Of a DNA stretch of 48,875 nucleotides, positions 1 through 7,225 are shown piece by piece (within the stretch, counting starts at the first letter, position 1; each line of letters begins with the position of its first letter). The notes beneath the pieces are model-generated. The model was given only the letters and a program-made list of their open reading frames with translations, made no database searches and was not told the origin of the DNA. The position numbers were made by a program, and so were the translations under genes. Source of the DNA: Bacteroidota bacterium (GTDB lineage: Bacteria > Bacteroidota > Bacteroidia > JABEUT01). The stretch lies in the NCBI GenBank assembly GCA_021823405.1, contig JAKAOA010000007.1:1-48875 (forward strand), in the 5' to 3' direction.

Positions 1-8
1 GATCTTTG
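1..8 (+). promoter_or_regulatory. Probable -7 box at the window edge for the metX-hom leader
   Basis: GATCTTTG differs at one base from TATCTTTG, the usual form of the Bacteroidota TAnnTTTG -7 element. It would start transcription at about 13-16 and give a leader of roughly 200 nt before metX-hom. The -33 region lies outside the window, so this is only partly testable here. Confidence 0.5.
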
Positions 9-49
9 CAATGACGAGTAAAGAAATCATATCCGCTTTTAACTGTATA

Positions 50-85
50 ATGCGTTGCTCCTGCTGCTGTATGCGGCAGTGCTGA
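50..85 (+). CDS. Candidate leader peptide, 11 aa, five Cys
   Basis: ATG at 50 opens an 11-codon ORF, MRCSCCCMRQC, ending at TGA 83-85. Five of the 11 residues are Cys and one is an internal Met, which fits a sensor of charged tRNA-Cys (and perhaps tRNA-Met) ahead of a methionine biosynthesis gene. The same frame extends up to ATG 11 (24 codons, six Cys), but that ATG would lie at or before the predicted transcription start, so the inner ATG is preferred. No clear Shine-Dalgarno is visible, which is usual in this phylum. The start and stop codons both lie in the arms of the 50-90 hairpin. Confidence 0.5.
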   Translation: MRCSCCCMRQC

Positions 86-129
86 CGCATCTCGTCTTTT
101 TTTCATTAATAAATAATTTTTAAAAGTAC

Positions 130-173
130 AAGATGCCTCTCTCAAAAGGAGACGTCTCTTTAATTTTTTTTTT
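130..173 (+). terminator. Intrinsic terminator in the metX-hom leader
   Basis: The arms 130-141 and 149-160 pair with two mismatches around a 7-nt loop. Ten T residues follow at 164-173. It lies 39 nt before the metX-hom start, so it would stop the message unless an alternative structure forms. Confidence 0.6.
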
Positions 174-211
174 ACCGACATACAAATCAACTTAACTTAC
201 CGTAAAAAGCC

Positions 212-2470
212 ATGAACAGTACCTTTAACCACCCTGCGGACTACAAACTCGAATCGGGAGAAACGCTGCCCGGGTTTACCCTTGCCTATAGCGCCTACGG
301 AACCCTTAACCGTGAGAAAAACAACGTGATATGGGTGTGCCATGCGCTAACAGCCGATTCTGACGCCGAAAGCTGGTGGGATGGTATGATAGGCAAAGAC
401 AAAATCTTCGACCCCGATAAGTTCTTTATCGTGTGCGCCAATATCATCGGTTCGTGCTACGGTTCTACAGGTCCGCTATCGGTGAACCCGGATACAGGCA
501 AGCCGTTTTACCACCATTTCCCTTTTATTACCGTCCGCGATATAGTAGGCACGCTCGACCTGTTGCGTCTTCATCTGGGAATAAAAGAGATACATACAGC
601 CATAGGCGGCTCGCTGGGAGGTCAACAGGCGCTCGAATGGGCTATAATACAACCTGATATTATCAAGCGCCTTATCGTTGTGGCTTCAAATGCGGTAAGT
701 TCCCCATGGGGCATTGCCTTCCGCGAGAGCCAGCGCCTTGCCATCGCCGCCGATCCTTCTTGGAAGGAGAACACGCCCGACGCAGGTAAGGAGGGAATGA
801 AAGTTGCGCGTTCAATCGCTCTGTTAAGTTACAGGAATTATCAAACATATCAAAGCGCGCAGAAAGAAAAAACGGATGAAAAAACAGACGGATTTAACGC
901 TTCTTCCTATCAACGTTATCAGGGTGAAAAACTGGCGAAGCGGTTCAACGCACATTCCTATCATCTGCTTACCAAAACAATGGACTCGCATAATATAGGG
1001 CGGGGCAGGGGCGGAGCATTGAAGGCGCTTGCCGCAGTTAAGGCGAGCGTGCTTGCCATAGGCATCAATTCCGACTTACTGTTTCCCGTCTCCGAGTCAA
1101 AGTTTATTGCGCAGAACGCTAACGGAGGAACCTACGAGGAGATAAATTCGCTTTATGGACACGACGGCTTTCTTATAGAAACTGCTAAACTAAACTTCAT
1201 CATCAAACGCTTTTACCAGAAAATAATGAAAACGCCTAAAATCGGCTTGTTCGGTCTGGGGTGCGTAGGACAGGGGTTTTATGAACTGTCGCGACTGCAA
1301 ACGCCTGCCGCCACGCCGGGCAAGATAGTGGTGAAGGACCCTATTAAAAGGAGGAACGCTGATGTGAACCTGTTAAGCTTTGATAAAGATGAAGTGCTGA
1401 ACGACGACGACACAAACCTTGTAGTGGAGGTAATAGATAATTCTGCCGATGCCTATCATATTGTTCGCACCGCCCTTTCAGCCGGAAAGAACGTGGTAAC
1501 CGCCAATAAAAAGATGGTGGTGGAGAATCTGCCCGAATTTTTAGAACTACAGGAAAAGAAAGGAGCATCTTTATTGTATGAAGCCGGCGTTTGTGCCAGT
1601 ATCCCTATCCTGCGCACCATCGACAGCTATTTCTCACAGGAGCCGATAAGCTCTATCAGAGGGCTGTGCAACGGAACGAGTAATTACATCTTAACCGCCA
1701 TTTACAACCGTGGGTGGGACTATACTGTTGCACTCGCCGAAGCGCAGCGGCTTGGCTTTGCGGAGTCCGACCCCACGCTTGATGTGGAGAGCTACGATGC
1801 GCTGTATAAGCTCATCATTCTTACCCTGCATGGCTTCGGCGTTCTGCTGAAACCGGCGGAGGTGTTTAATTACGGGATATCGAACATCCATTCGTCGGAT
1901 GTAAAATTTGCGAAAGGAGGCGATTATAAAATCCGTCAGGTGGCGCAGGCGTATAAGACATCGGAAGGCAGAATAAGCTTATGGGTTACCCCGCAGTTTG
2001 TAAGCCCGTCGGATCCGCTCTACCACGTGGAGAACGAATTCAACGGCATAACTATTGAGGCGGAACATTCCGGCACGCAGTTCTTTTCGGGCAGGGGTGC
2101 AGGCAGTTATCCTACAGGCGCGGCAGTACTGTCGGATGTGCACGCTTCGCTCGCCGGCTTTAAATACCGCTACGAGAAGTATAAAAGCAACGCCGGGCTT
2201 ACGCCAACCGACTCCACAGAGATAGGGGTTTACCTGCGAGCTCCGAACGGAAAGTTATTTGAGCAGATTCCGCTGCGAAACGGCGAGACGCATGGAAGCA
2301 ATTTTGTTACAGGTACGCTCACCATTGCTGAACTTAAAAAGCTGAAACCGTTGCTGGAAAAAGAAAAAGTGTTTCTTGCCTCGCTGCCTTTCAAGACCGA
2401 TAGTAAAGCAGATGCTGCTGCAAACGGGGAAAGTAACCGGGTAAAAGAAACGGCAACCGCCAACGTGTAA
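212..2470 (+). CDS. metX-hom: Fused homoserine O-acetyltransferase / homoserine dehydrogenase
   Basis: This 752-aa protein joins two consecutive enzymes of methionine synthesis. Residues 1 to about 335 are an alpha/beta-hydrolase acetyltransferase (MetX). The nucleophile elbow GGSLGG contains S134, and D288 (NSDLLFP) and H317 (YGHDGFL) complete the triad. From residue 339 a homoserine dehydrogenase begins: NAD site GLGCVGQG, ANKKMV, the catalytic stretch GLCNGTSNYI, and ESDPTLDVESYDA. Its C-terminus matches the shorter Bacteroidota form. I see no standard ACT domain, only a short C-terminal extension that may be a reduced one. The fusion point is an in-frame ATG (1226) within TAATGA, as if a metX stop and hom start once overlapped there. 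A gene convergent on it lies 25 nt beyond the stop. The two enzymes would consume aspartate semialdehyde and release O-acetylhomoserine. Confidence 0.93.
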   Translation: MNSTFNHPADYKLESGETLPGFTLAYSAYGTLNREKNNVIWVCHALTADSDAESWWDGMIGKDKIFDPDKFFIVCANIIGSCYGSTGPLSVNPDTGKPFYHHFPFITVRDIVGTLDLLRLHLGIKEIHTAIGGSLGGQQALEWAIIQPDIIKRLIVVASNAVSSPWGIAFRESQRLAIAADPSWKENTPDAGKEGMKVARSIALLSYRNYQTYQSAQKEKTDEKTDGFNASSYQRYQGEKLAKRFNAHSYHLLTKTMDSHNIGRGRGGALKALAAVKASVLAIGINSDLLFPVSESKFIAQNANGGTYEEINSLYGHDGFLIETAKLNFIIKRFYQKIMKTPKIGLFGLGCVGQGFYELSRLQTPAATPGKIVVKDPIKRRNADVNLLSFDKDEVLNDDDTNLVVEVIDNSADAYHIVRTALSAGKNVVTANKKMVVENLPEFLELQEKKGASLLYEAGVCASIPILRTIDSYFSQEPISSIRGLCNGTSNYILTAIYNRGWDYTVALAEAQRLGFAESDPTLDVESYDALYKLIILTLHGFGVLLKPAEVFNYGISNIHSSDVKFAKGGDYKIRQVAQAYKTSEGRISLWVTPQFVSPSDPLYHVENEFNGITIEAEHSGTQFFSGRGAGSYPTGAAVLSDVHASLAGFKYRYEKYKSNAGLTPTDSTEIGVYLRAPNGKLFEQIPLRNGETHGSNFVTGTLTIAELKKLKPLLEKEKVFLASLPFKTDSKADAAANGESNRVKETATANV

Positions 2471-2495
2471 ACGATGTAATCCGCTTTACAGGCAG

Positions 2496-2966
2496 CTATT
2501 TAGAATCAGGGAAACTTTCGGTTTTACCGGGTTGATTGTTGGTCCACGTGGTCTGGCTCTTCACTTTGCCGCTTTCATAATAGGTTTTCTGCACCCCGTT
2601 CAGGTTGTTGTCCTTAAAAGAGGTTTCACCGGTAAGCTTGCCCTTACTATCGTAATATTTGGCGGTACCGTTCAGCTTATCATCCTTGTACGGAAGCGAA
2701 CATATCAGTTTGCCGTTTTTGGAGAATTCATTTTCCAGTCCGTTTTTCAGTCCTTTCTTATATACTGTAAGATTGTAATAAGGGGCGGAAGTGTCGGGGA
2801 CAACTTTACCGGTACCGTCGCTATATTCAAGCCAGTTTCCGTTCTTAACGCCGTTTTTCATCTCATTTTTCGCCTGCGCTTTGCTTGTAAAGCCCTTCTG
2901 CGCCATGGCGGGAAGAACAAAGTATCCGAATGTGGCGAGGGTAATGGTTACTGTTTTCAGGTTCAT
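2496..2966 (-). CDS. Secreted YwqK/MORN-like repeat protein
   Basis: A 156-aa protein with a signal peptide (about residues 1-22, ending PAMAQ). It is followed by repeats of the pattern G-K-x-x-x-x-x-x-x-K-x-G-x-x-N-G, such as NGTAKYYDSKGKLTGE and NGVQKTYYESGKVKSQ. These are typical of the Bacteroidota proteins annotated as toxin-antitoxin YwqK-like or MORN-variant repeat proteins. The repeats form a beta-solenoid-like surface and the function is not established. No toxin partner is adjacent, so an antitoxin role is not supported here. It is transcribed towards metX-hom. Confidence 0.75.
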   Translation of the reverse strand: MNLKTVTITLATFGYFVLPAMAQKGFTSKAQAKNEMKNGVKNGNWLEYSDGTGKVVPDTSAPYYNLTVYKKGLKNGLENEFSKNGKLICSLPYKDDKLNGTAKYYDSKGKLTGETSFKDNNLNGVQKTYYESGKVKSQTTWTNNQPGKTESFPDSK

Positions 2967-3045
2967 ATGTTGTGTGTTTTGAGTGAACGAAAATAGATAT
3001 TTTTTCGATATGGTTACGCAAAATTACTCTGCACGAAAAGATTTG

Positions 3046-3053
3046 TATTTTTG
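3046..3053 (+). promoter_or_regulatory. -7 promoter box for osmC-metZ
   Basis: TATTTTTG is an exact match to TAnnTTTG and lies 48 nt before the OsmC start. It implies that OsmC and the sulfhydrylase are transcribed separately from metX-hom. Confidence 0.6.
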
Positions 3054-3101
3054 CGGTGCTCTCAACCTCCTACCGGAAAACTGATAAATTATCCCCCGTA
3101 A

Positions 3102-3518
3102 ATGAAAATCAATATTCACCGACTGGATAGCGGCTTTCACTTTGAGGCGAGCAACGCCGCCAACGTCAAGCTGCAGATGGATGCCTCGGCGGCAGCGGGC
3201 GGAAATAACAATGGATTCACCCCTGTAGAAGCTCTTGTCGCCTCGCTCGGCGGTTGCAGCGGTATAGACGTAATATCCATACTGAACAAGCAGAAACAGA
3301 AGATAGATGACTTTAATGTGGAGATAGAGGCGAACCGGGCGCAAGACCAAATTCCCGCCATAGTTACCGATGTACATCTGAAATTTATTTTGAAAGGCGC
3401 GATTGACGAGGGAAAACTCGACAGAGCCATAAAGTTGAGCTTGGATAAATACTGCACCGTAGCCAGAATGATTGGCGCAACAACCAAAATAACCTATTCA
3501 TATATTGTAAATAAATAA
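3102..3518 (+). CDS. OsmC family protein in the methionine cluster
   Basis: The 138-aa protein has the OsmC/Ohr fold signature: a conserved Cys in SLGGCSGID and a second Cys in LDKYCTVARMI. These form the peroxidase pair of the family, which reduces organic hydroperoxides with thiol donors. It lies 45 nt upstream of the sulfhydrylase gene on the same strand, probably in one operon. From memory, OsmC genes recur between hom/metX and the trans-sulfuration enzyme in Flavobacteriia, which suggests a link to sulfide or persulfide chemistry rather than general peroxide stress. The family call is firm; the link to sulfur metabolism is inferred from context. Confidence 0.85.
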   Translation: MKINIHRLDSGFHFEASNAANVKLQMDASAAAGGNNNGFTPVEALVASLGGCSGIDVISILNKQKQKIDDFNVEIEANRAQDQIPAIVTDVHLKFILKGAIDEGKLDRAIKLSLDKYCTVARMIGATTKITYSYIVNK

Positions 3519-3563
3519 TTTAATAGCGGGTAATTTATCCCATCGCCTATATTCACCAATCCC

Positions 3564-4730
3564 ATGCATCCGGAAACATTAGCCATACATACCCAGACAG
3601 AGCGAACCCGTTATAACGAACATTCGGTTCCGCTCTATCTTACCTCCAGCTTCATATACGATGACGCGGAGACCATGCGCGCCATGTTCGCCGACGAGAA
3701 GGATGGGTATATATACAGCCGTTTTACAAATCCGAACGTTACCGAGTTTGAAGAAAAGATACGTCTGCTGGAAGGCGCCGAGGCGGCGGCAGGATTCGCT
3801 TCAGGCATGGCTGCCGTTTTTGCGGTGTTCGCGGCGCTGCTGAACAGCGGCGACCGTGTGGTATGCTGTCATTCGGTATTCGGCGCAACGCATTCTGTGC
3901 TCGAAAAGCACCTGTCGCGATGGGGGATACATTTTAATTATGTGGATATCGGGAAGACGGAGGAATGGGAAAAATCGGTCAGCGGCGGCGCGAAAATCAT
4001 TTTTGTGGAGACCCCGTCAAATCCGGCGCTCGATATCATCGACCTTGACTGGCTTGGGAAATTATCGAAGAAATACAGCTGCATTCTTGTAGTCGATAAT
4101 TGTTTTGCCACCCCCATTCTGCAACAACCGATTCGTTTCGGCGCAGATATCGTTATACATTCCGCCACAAAGTATATCGACGGGCAGGGAAGGGTGTTAG
4201 GCGGTGCGGCTGCCGGAAAAAAGGAGCTTATATCGGCTGTAAAATTATTTGCCCGGCATACCGGACCCTCGTTGTCTCCATTTAACGCATGGATACTCTC
4301 CAAAAGCATTGAAACCCTTGCGCTCCGCATGGAACGCCATTCAGAAAATGCGGTAGAAATAGCCCGTTTTCTTGAAAAGCATAATGCCGTAGAACGGGTG
4401 ATGTACCCATTCCTGCCTTCCCATCCGGCGTATGCGATAGCCAAAAAGCAGATGAGCGCAGGAGGAGGTATGGTTTCATTTGTAATAAAGGGCGGATTAG
4501 ACCGCGGTAAAAGGTTTCTCGATTCCCTTAGCATGTCATCGCTTACGGCAAACCTCGGCGACACGCGAACGATAGTTTCGCATCCCGCCTCCACTACTCA
4601 TGCAAAGCTTACCGAAGAGGAGCGCGAGCGCACAGGCATAGCGCCCGGCCTCATCCGCATATCAGCCGGTATTGAGCATGTGAGTGATATTATAGCCGAT
4701 TTGGAACAGGCGTTTCAGAAAATCAGGTAG
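3564..4730 (+). CDS. metZ: Cys/Met-metabolism PLP enzyme, O-acyl-homoserine sulfhydrylase (MetZ-like)
   Basis: A 388-aa gamma-family trans-sulfuration enzyme. The PLP-binding lysine is K203 in HSATKYIDGQGR. Other family marks are YSRFTNPN near the N-terminus, GFASGMAAV, VETPSNP and VVDNCFATP. It most likely converts O-acetylhomoserine, the product of the fused MetX-Hom, plus sulfide to homocysteine. The length and the GQGRVLGG stretch resemble MetZ (O-succinylhomoserine sulfhydrylase) more than the longer MetY. The MetX upstream indicates the acetyl ester as substrate. Cystathionine gamma-synthase or lyase activity cannot be excluded by sequence alone. Confidence 0.85.
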   Translation: MHPETLAIHTQTERTRYNEHSVPLYLTSSFIYDDAETMRAMFADEKDGYIYSRFTNPNVTEFEEKIRLLEGAEAAAGFASGMAAVFAVFAALLNSGDRVVCCHSVFGATHSVLEKHLSRWGIHFNYVDIGKTEEWEKSVSGGAKIIFVETPSNPALDIIDLDWLGKLSKKYSCILVVDNCFATPILQQPIRFGADIVIHSATKYIDGQGRVLGGAAAGKKELISAVKLFARHTGPSLSPFNAWILSKSIETLALRMERHSENAVEIARFLEKHNAVERVMYPFLPSHPAYAIAKKQMSAGGGMVSFVIKGGLDRGKRFLDSLSMSSLTANLGDTRTIVSHPASTTHAKLTEEERERTGIAPGLIRISAGIEHVSDIIADLEQAFQKIR

Positions 4731-4760
4731 CTTGAGCAATATGTTAAATGGAATGGTTCA

Positions 4761-7010
4761 CTATACTCTTACCCCGATAACGCAGATGTCGTCCACCTGA
4801 TTCAGGTCACCCATCCAGGATTTGATTGTATTTTCCAGAACTAATTTTTGCTCTTTCATGGGTTGGCGATGTATCGATAACAGCAGTTCCTTCAGTTGAG
4901 ATTTTTTAAATTTCTTGCCGTCTGTTCCTCCGAATTGGTCTGAAAATCCGTCGGTGAACATATATATGCAGTCGCCTTTATAAATTTTTGTTTCATGGAG
5001 TGTAAATTGCCTGTTAAAGTCGCTTTCGCCGATGGGAATCTTATCCGACTTGAATTCCAGCAATTCGCCATTTCTTATAATCCAGATAGGATTATTTGCA
5101 CAAGCGGCGCTTATGATGTTTTTCTCAAAATTAATTGCGCATAGCACTGCATCCATGCCGTCTTTGGTATCTGTAGAGCCGTCGGGATTAAGCGCTTCCA
5201 CCAAACTGCTCCGAATATTGTTGAATATTTTGTCGGGTTGTACTATGCCTTTTTCTATTACCGCCTGGTGCAGAAAGGTGATGTTCAGAAGCGACATAAA
5301 GGCGCCCGGCACCCCGTGCCCTGTGCAGTCGCAACATGCAATGTAGAATAATCCGTTATGTTCGAGCGCCCAGTAAAAATCGCCGCTTACTATATCGCGC
5401 GGCTTAAAGAGGATGAAGTAATCGCCGAGGCGCTGGTCGAGATACCTTTTTGTGGTAAGAAGTGCGGTTTGTATGCGGCTGGCATATTGTATGCTGTCCG
5501 TCAGGTCTTTATGTTTTTCTTCCAGAAGCAGCTTTGCTTCTTCAAGCTGCGAGAACGCTTTGTCGAGATTCTCTTTCTGCTTTTCGATTATTGTTTTTTG
5601 CTGTCTGGTAATCCGCAGACGTTGAGCAATAATGAATGAGAAGAATCCGAGCATGATAAGACCGGCTATGGAAGCGTATATGATCAGTTGCTGACGTTTT
5701 CGCCGTTCCTCGTCTACTGCCAGCACCCTTTTTGTTTCTGCCACCGCTATGGCTTGTTTTTTCTCGTATTCGAACCTTGCTTCTTCGTGTCCTATTTCTT
5801 TCTGTTTTTCTCCGTTAAAGATGGAGTCCTTTACGTTTACAGCTTCTCTAAAATAGAGTAACGCGCTATCAGGCATTCCTACCTTCTCAAAACATTCCGA
5901 CATATCATCAAGCTGTTTGTAATATACGAACCTTGTGTTTATCAGCTTGGCAAGAGCCGCGCCCTCTCTAAAGTAATACAATGCCCCGGCATATTGACCG
6001 CGAAGTTGCAATATTTCGCCTATTTGCTGTAATACCTTGGCAAGGTTCTCCCGGTCGTCGAATGTTTTGAATATTTCAAGCGCCTTCTTCTCCATATCCA
6101 GAGAACTGTCAAGTAAATGCAGGTCTAAATCCTTCAATGTTGTTGCTGGGATGGTGTTTGCATAATACCTGGCAATCAACTTTTCTTTTAAGCTATCGTT
6201 TTCAGATATAAATACATGTAGTAATCTTCCCAGATTGTAATAAGAACTTGCTATAGGGTCAAGGTCGCCAACCTCTTTGCGCAATGCGAGGCTTTTTTGG
6301 TAATTATCCAATGCCTCCATTATTTTACCTGTGCTCTGATAAATAAGCGCCAGGTTATTAAATTCATTTGCAATTTCCGGTTTATTATCCAATTCCATCC
6401 ATAATTTCATGCCTTTCCGGTAATACATTATGGCATTGGCATAATCAGTTTGGTTTTCATAAATAATACCGAGATTATTATAAGCTCTGGCAGTTCCCAT
6501 TTTATCGCCTAAATTGCTCCATAAATTGAGTGCTGTGAAAAAGTAATCGAGCGCCGTAGGAAAGTCGCTCTGGTCTTCATATAACAGTCCGATATTGTTG
6601 TATACATTTGCCATACCGTTCTTGTCGCCTAATTCCTGTTTGAAACGCAGGGCTTTTTTATAATAAATGGAGGCGTTACCATAATCGGCGATAGATTCAT
6701 ACGAATTACCCAATCTGATGCAAAGTTTCGCATCAAGTGCCAGTGCTTCATTACGAATGGTTTTATCTGGTGAATTCAGTAGCCGGTCTGCCACACTCGC
6801 CGCCTTTATCCCGTAAGTTATACTTTCCTTAAATTGGTTGCCCAACAAGTATTGGAGACACAGTTCTGCAGAAATGTTCATCACGGCAGTATCTGCTTGT
6901 GCCTTGTTAAGCACGCGTTTCAAAGAGTCAATTACGGCTTGCGCCCGAAGGTTGTTCGAGACCAAGGTTGGTAACATTATGAGAAGAAAGATATATATAC
7001 GTTTTCTCAT
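4761..7010 (-). CDS. TPR sensor with C-terminal SpoIIE/PP2C-type phosphatase
   Basis: A 749-aa protein. It has a signal peptide (1-23), then about six to seven tetratricopeptide repeats to residue ~400 (for example GNASIYYKKALRFKQELGDK, NVYNNIGLLYEDQSDFPTAL). A transmembrane helix follows at about 445-465 (LIIYASIAGLIMLGFFSF), then a coiled coil, then a SpoIIE-type Ser/Thr phosphatase domain. The phosphatase metal-binding motifs are SGDFYW, CDCTGHGVPGA, DGMDAV and MFTDGFSDQ. The layout is a periplasmic TPR sensor with a cytoplasmic phosphatase. Such enzymes usually act on STAS anti-sigma antagonists in partner-switching systems. No kinase or STAS gene is adjacent, so the target is unknown. 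Confidence 0.88.
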   Translation of the reverse strand: MRKRIYIFLLIMLPTLVSNNLRAQAVIDSLKRVLNKAQADTAVMNISAELCLQYLLGNQFKESITYGIKAASVADRLLNSPDKTIRNEALALDAKLCIRLGNSYESIADYGNASIYYKKALRFKQELGDKNGMANVYNNIGLLYEDQSDFPTALDYFFTALNLWSNLGDKMGTARAYNNLGIIYENQTDYANAIMYYRKGMKLWMELDNKPEIANEFNNLALIYQSTGKIMEALDNYQKSLALRKEVGDLDPIASSYYNLGRLLHVFISENDSLKEKLIARYYANTIPATTLKDLDLHLLDSSLDMEKKALEIFKTFDDRENLAKVLQQIGEILQLRGQYAGALYYFREGAALAKLINTRFVYYKQLDDMSECFEKVGMPDSALLYFREAVNVKDSIFNGEKQKEIGHEEARFEYEKKQAIAVAETKRVLAVDEERRKRQQLIIYASIAGLIMLGFFSFIIAQRLRITRQQKTIIEKQKENLDKAFSQLEEAKLLLEEKHKDLTDSIQYASRIQTALLTTKRYLDQRLGDYFILFKPRDIVSGDFYWALEHNGLFYIACCDCTGHGVPGAFMSLLNITFLHQAVIEKGIVQPDKIFNNIRSSLVEALNPDGSTDTKDGMDAVLCAINFEKNIISAACANNPIWIIRNGELLEFKSDKIPIGESDFNRQFTLHETKIYKGDCIYMFTDGFSDQFGGTDGKKFKKSQLKELLLSIHRQPMKEQKLVLENTIKSWMGDLNQVDDICVIGVRV

Positions 7011-7082
7011 TTTACAGGCAAATCAATATAATCCGATGATAAACCGGTGAATATAAAACGAAATCAGGGGAGGTAAATTTAC

Positions 7083-7214
7083 TTACTCCTTCCCCGCATT
7101 GTTGGAGCAGTGCGGGCATTTCTCATTCTTTTTTTGCCGGATTATCCGGTATACCCGGAAAAAGGTGAATGTTAATGCGCCGCAGAAAATAACCAACACT
7201 GCAATATTTTGCAT
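7083..7214 (-). CDS. 43-aa single-span membrane protein with CxxC
   Basis: A short ORF starting at ATG 7214, 11 nt beyond the gltA stop and on the same strand. It has an N-terminal hydrophobic helix (about residues 3-20), a basic stretch RVYRIIRQKK and a small CPHC motif near the C-terminus. The layout (one helix, basic turn, cysteines) resembles the small FeoB-associated Cys-rich membrane proteins of Bacteroidota, although only one Cys pair is seen. The immediate spacing after gltA supports co-transcription. The function is unknown. Confidence 0.5.
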   Translation of the reverse strand: MQNIAVLVIFCGALTFTFFRVYRIIRQKKNEKCPHCSNNAGKE

Positions 7215-7225
7215 ATCTTTTACAA

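Larger units (their letters stand above)
14..180 (+). promoter_or_regulatory. Candidate transcription attenuator controlled by a Cys-rich leader peptide
   Basis: The long 5' leader of metX-hom contains segments that can pair in two exclusive ways. ATGCGT (50-55), which contains the leader-peptide start codon, pairs with ACGCAT (85-90), which overlaps its stop codon. GCTGC (63-67) pairs with GCGGC (73-77) inside that stem. Alternatively 93-103 (CGTCTTTTTTT) can pair over 11 positions, two of them G.U, with 144-154 (AAAAGGAGACG). That second pairing would break the terminator hairpin at 130-160. The arrangement (peptide, protector, antiterminator, terminator) matches classical trp/his attenuation. 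The pairings are seen in the sequence; the regulatory role is inferred. Confidence 0.6.

Noticed and set aside
11-85. A longer 24-codon leader peptide from ATG 11
   Set aside because: That ATG would lie at or before the transcription start predicted from the -7 box at 1-8. Kept only as an alternative to ATG 50.
1-211. SAM riboswitch (SAM-I or SAM-II) upstream of metX-hom
   Set aside because: The conserved SAM-I and SAM-II core sequences are not visible. The leader is better explained by a Cys-rich peptide and alternative hairpins.
3938-4594. A 218-codon ORF antisense to the sulfhydrylase gene
   Set aside because: It is a shadow of the conserved MetZ-like frame, with no signal, domain or promoter of its own.
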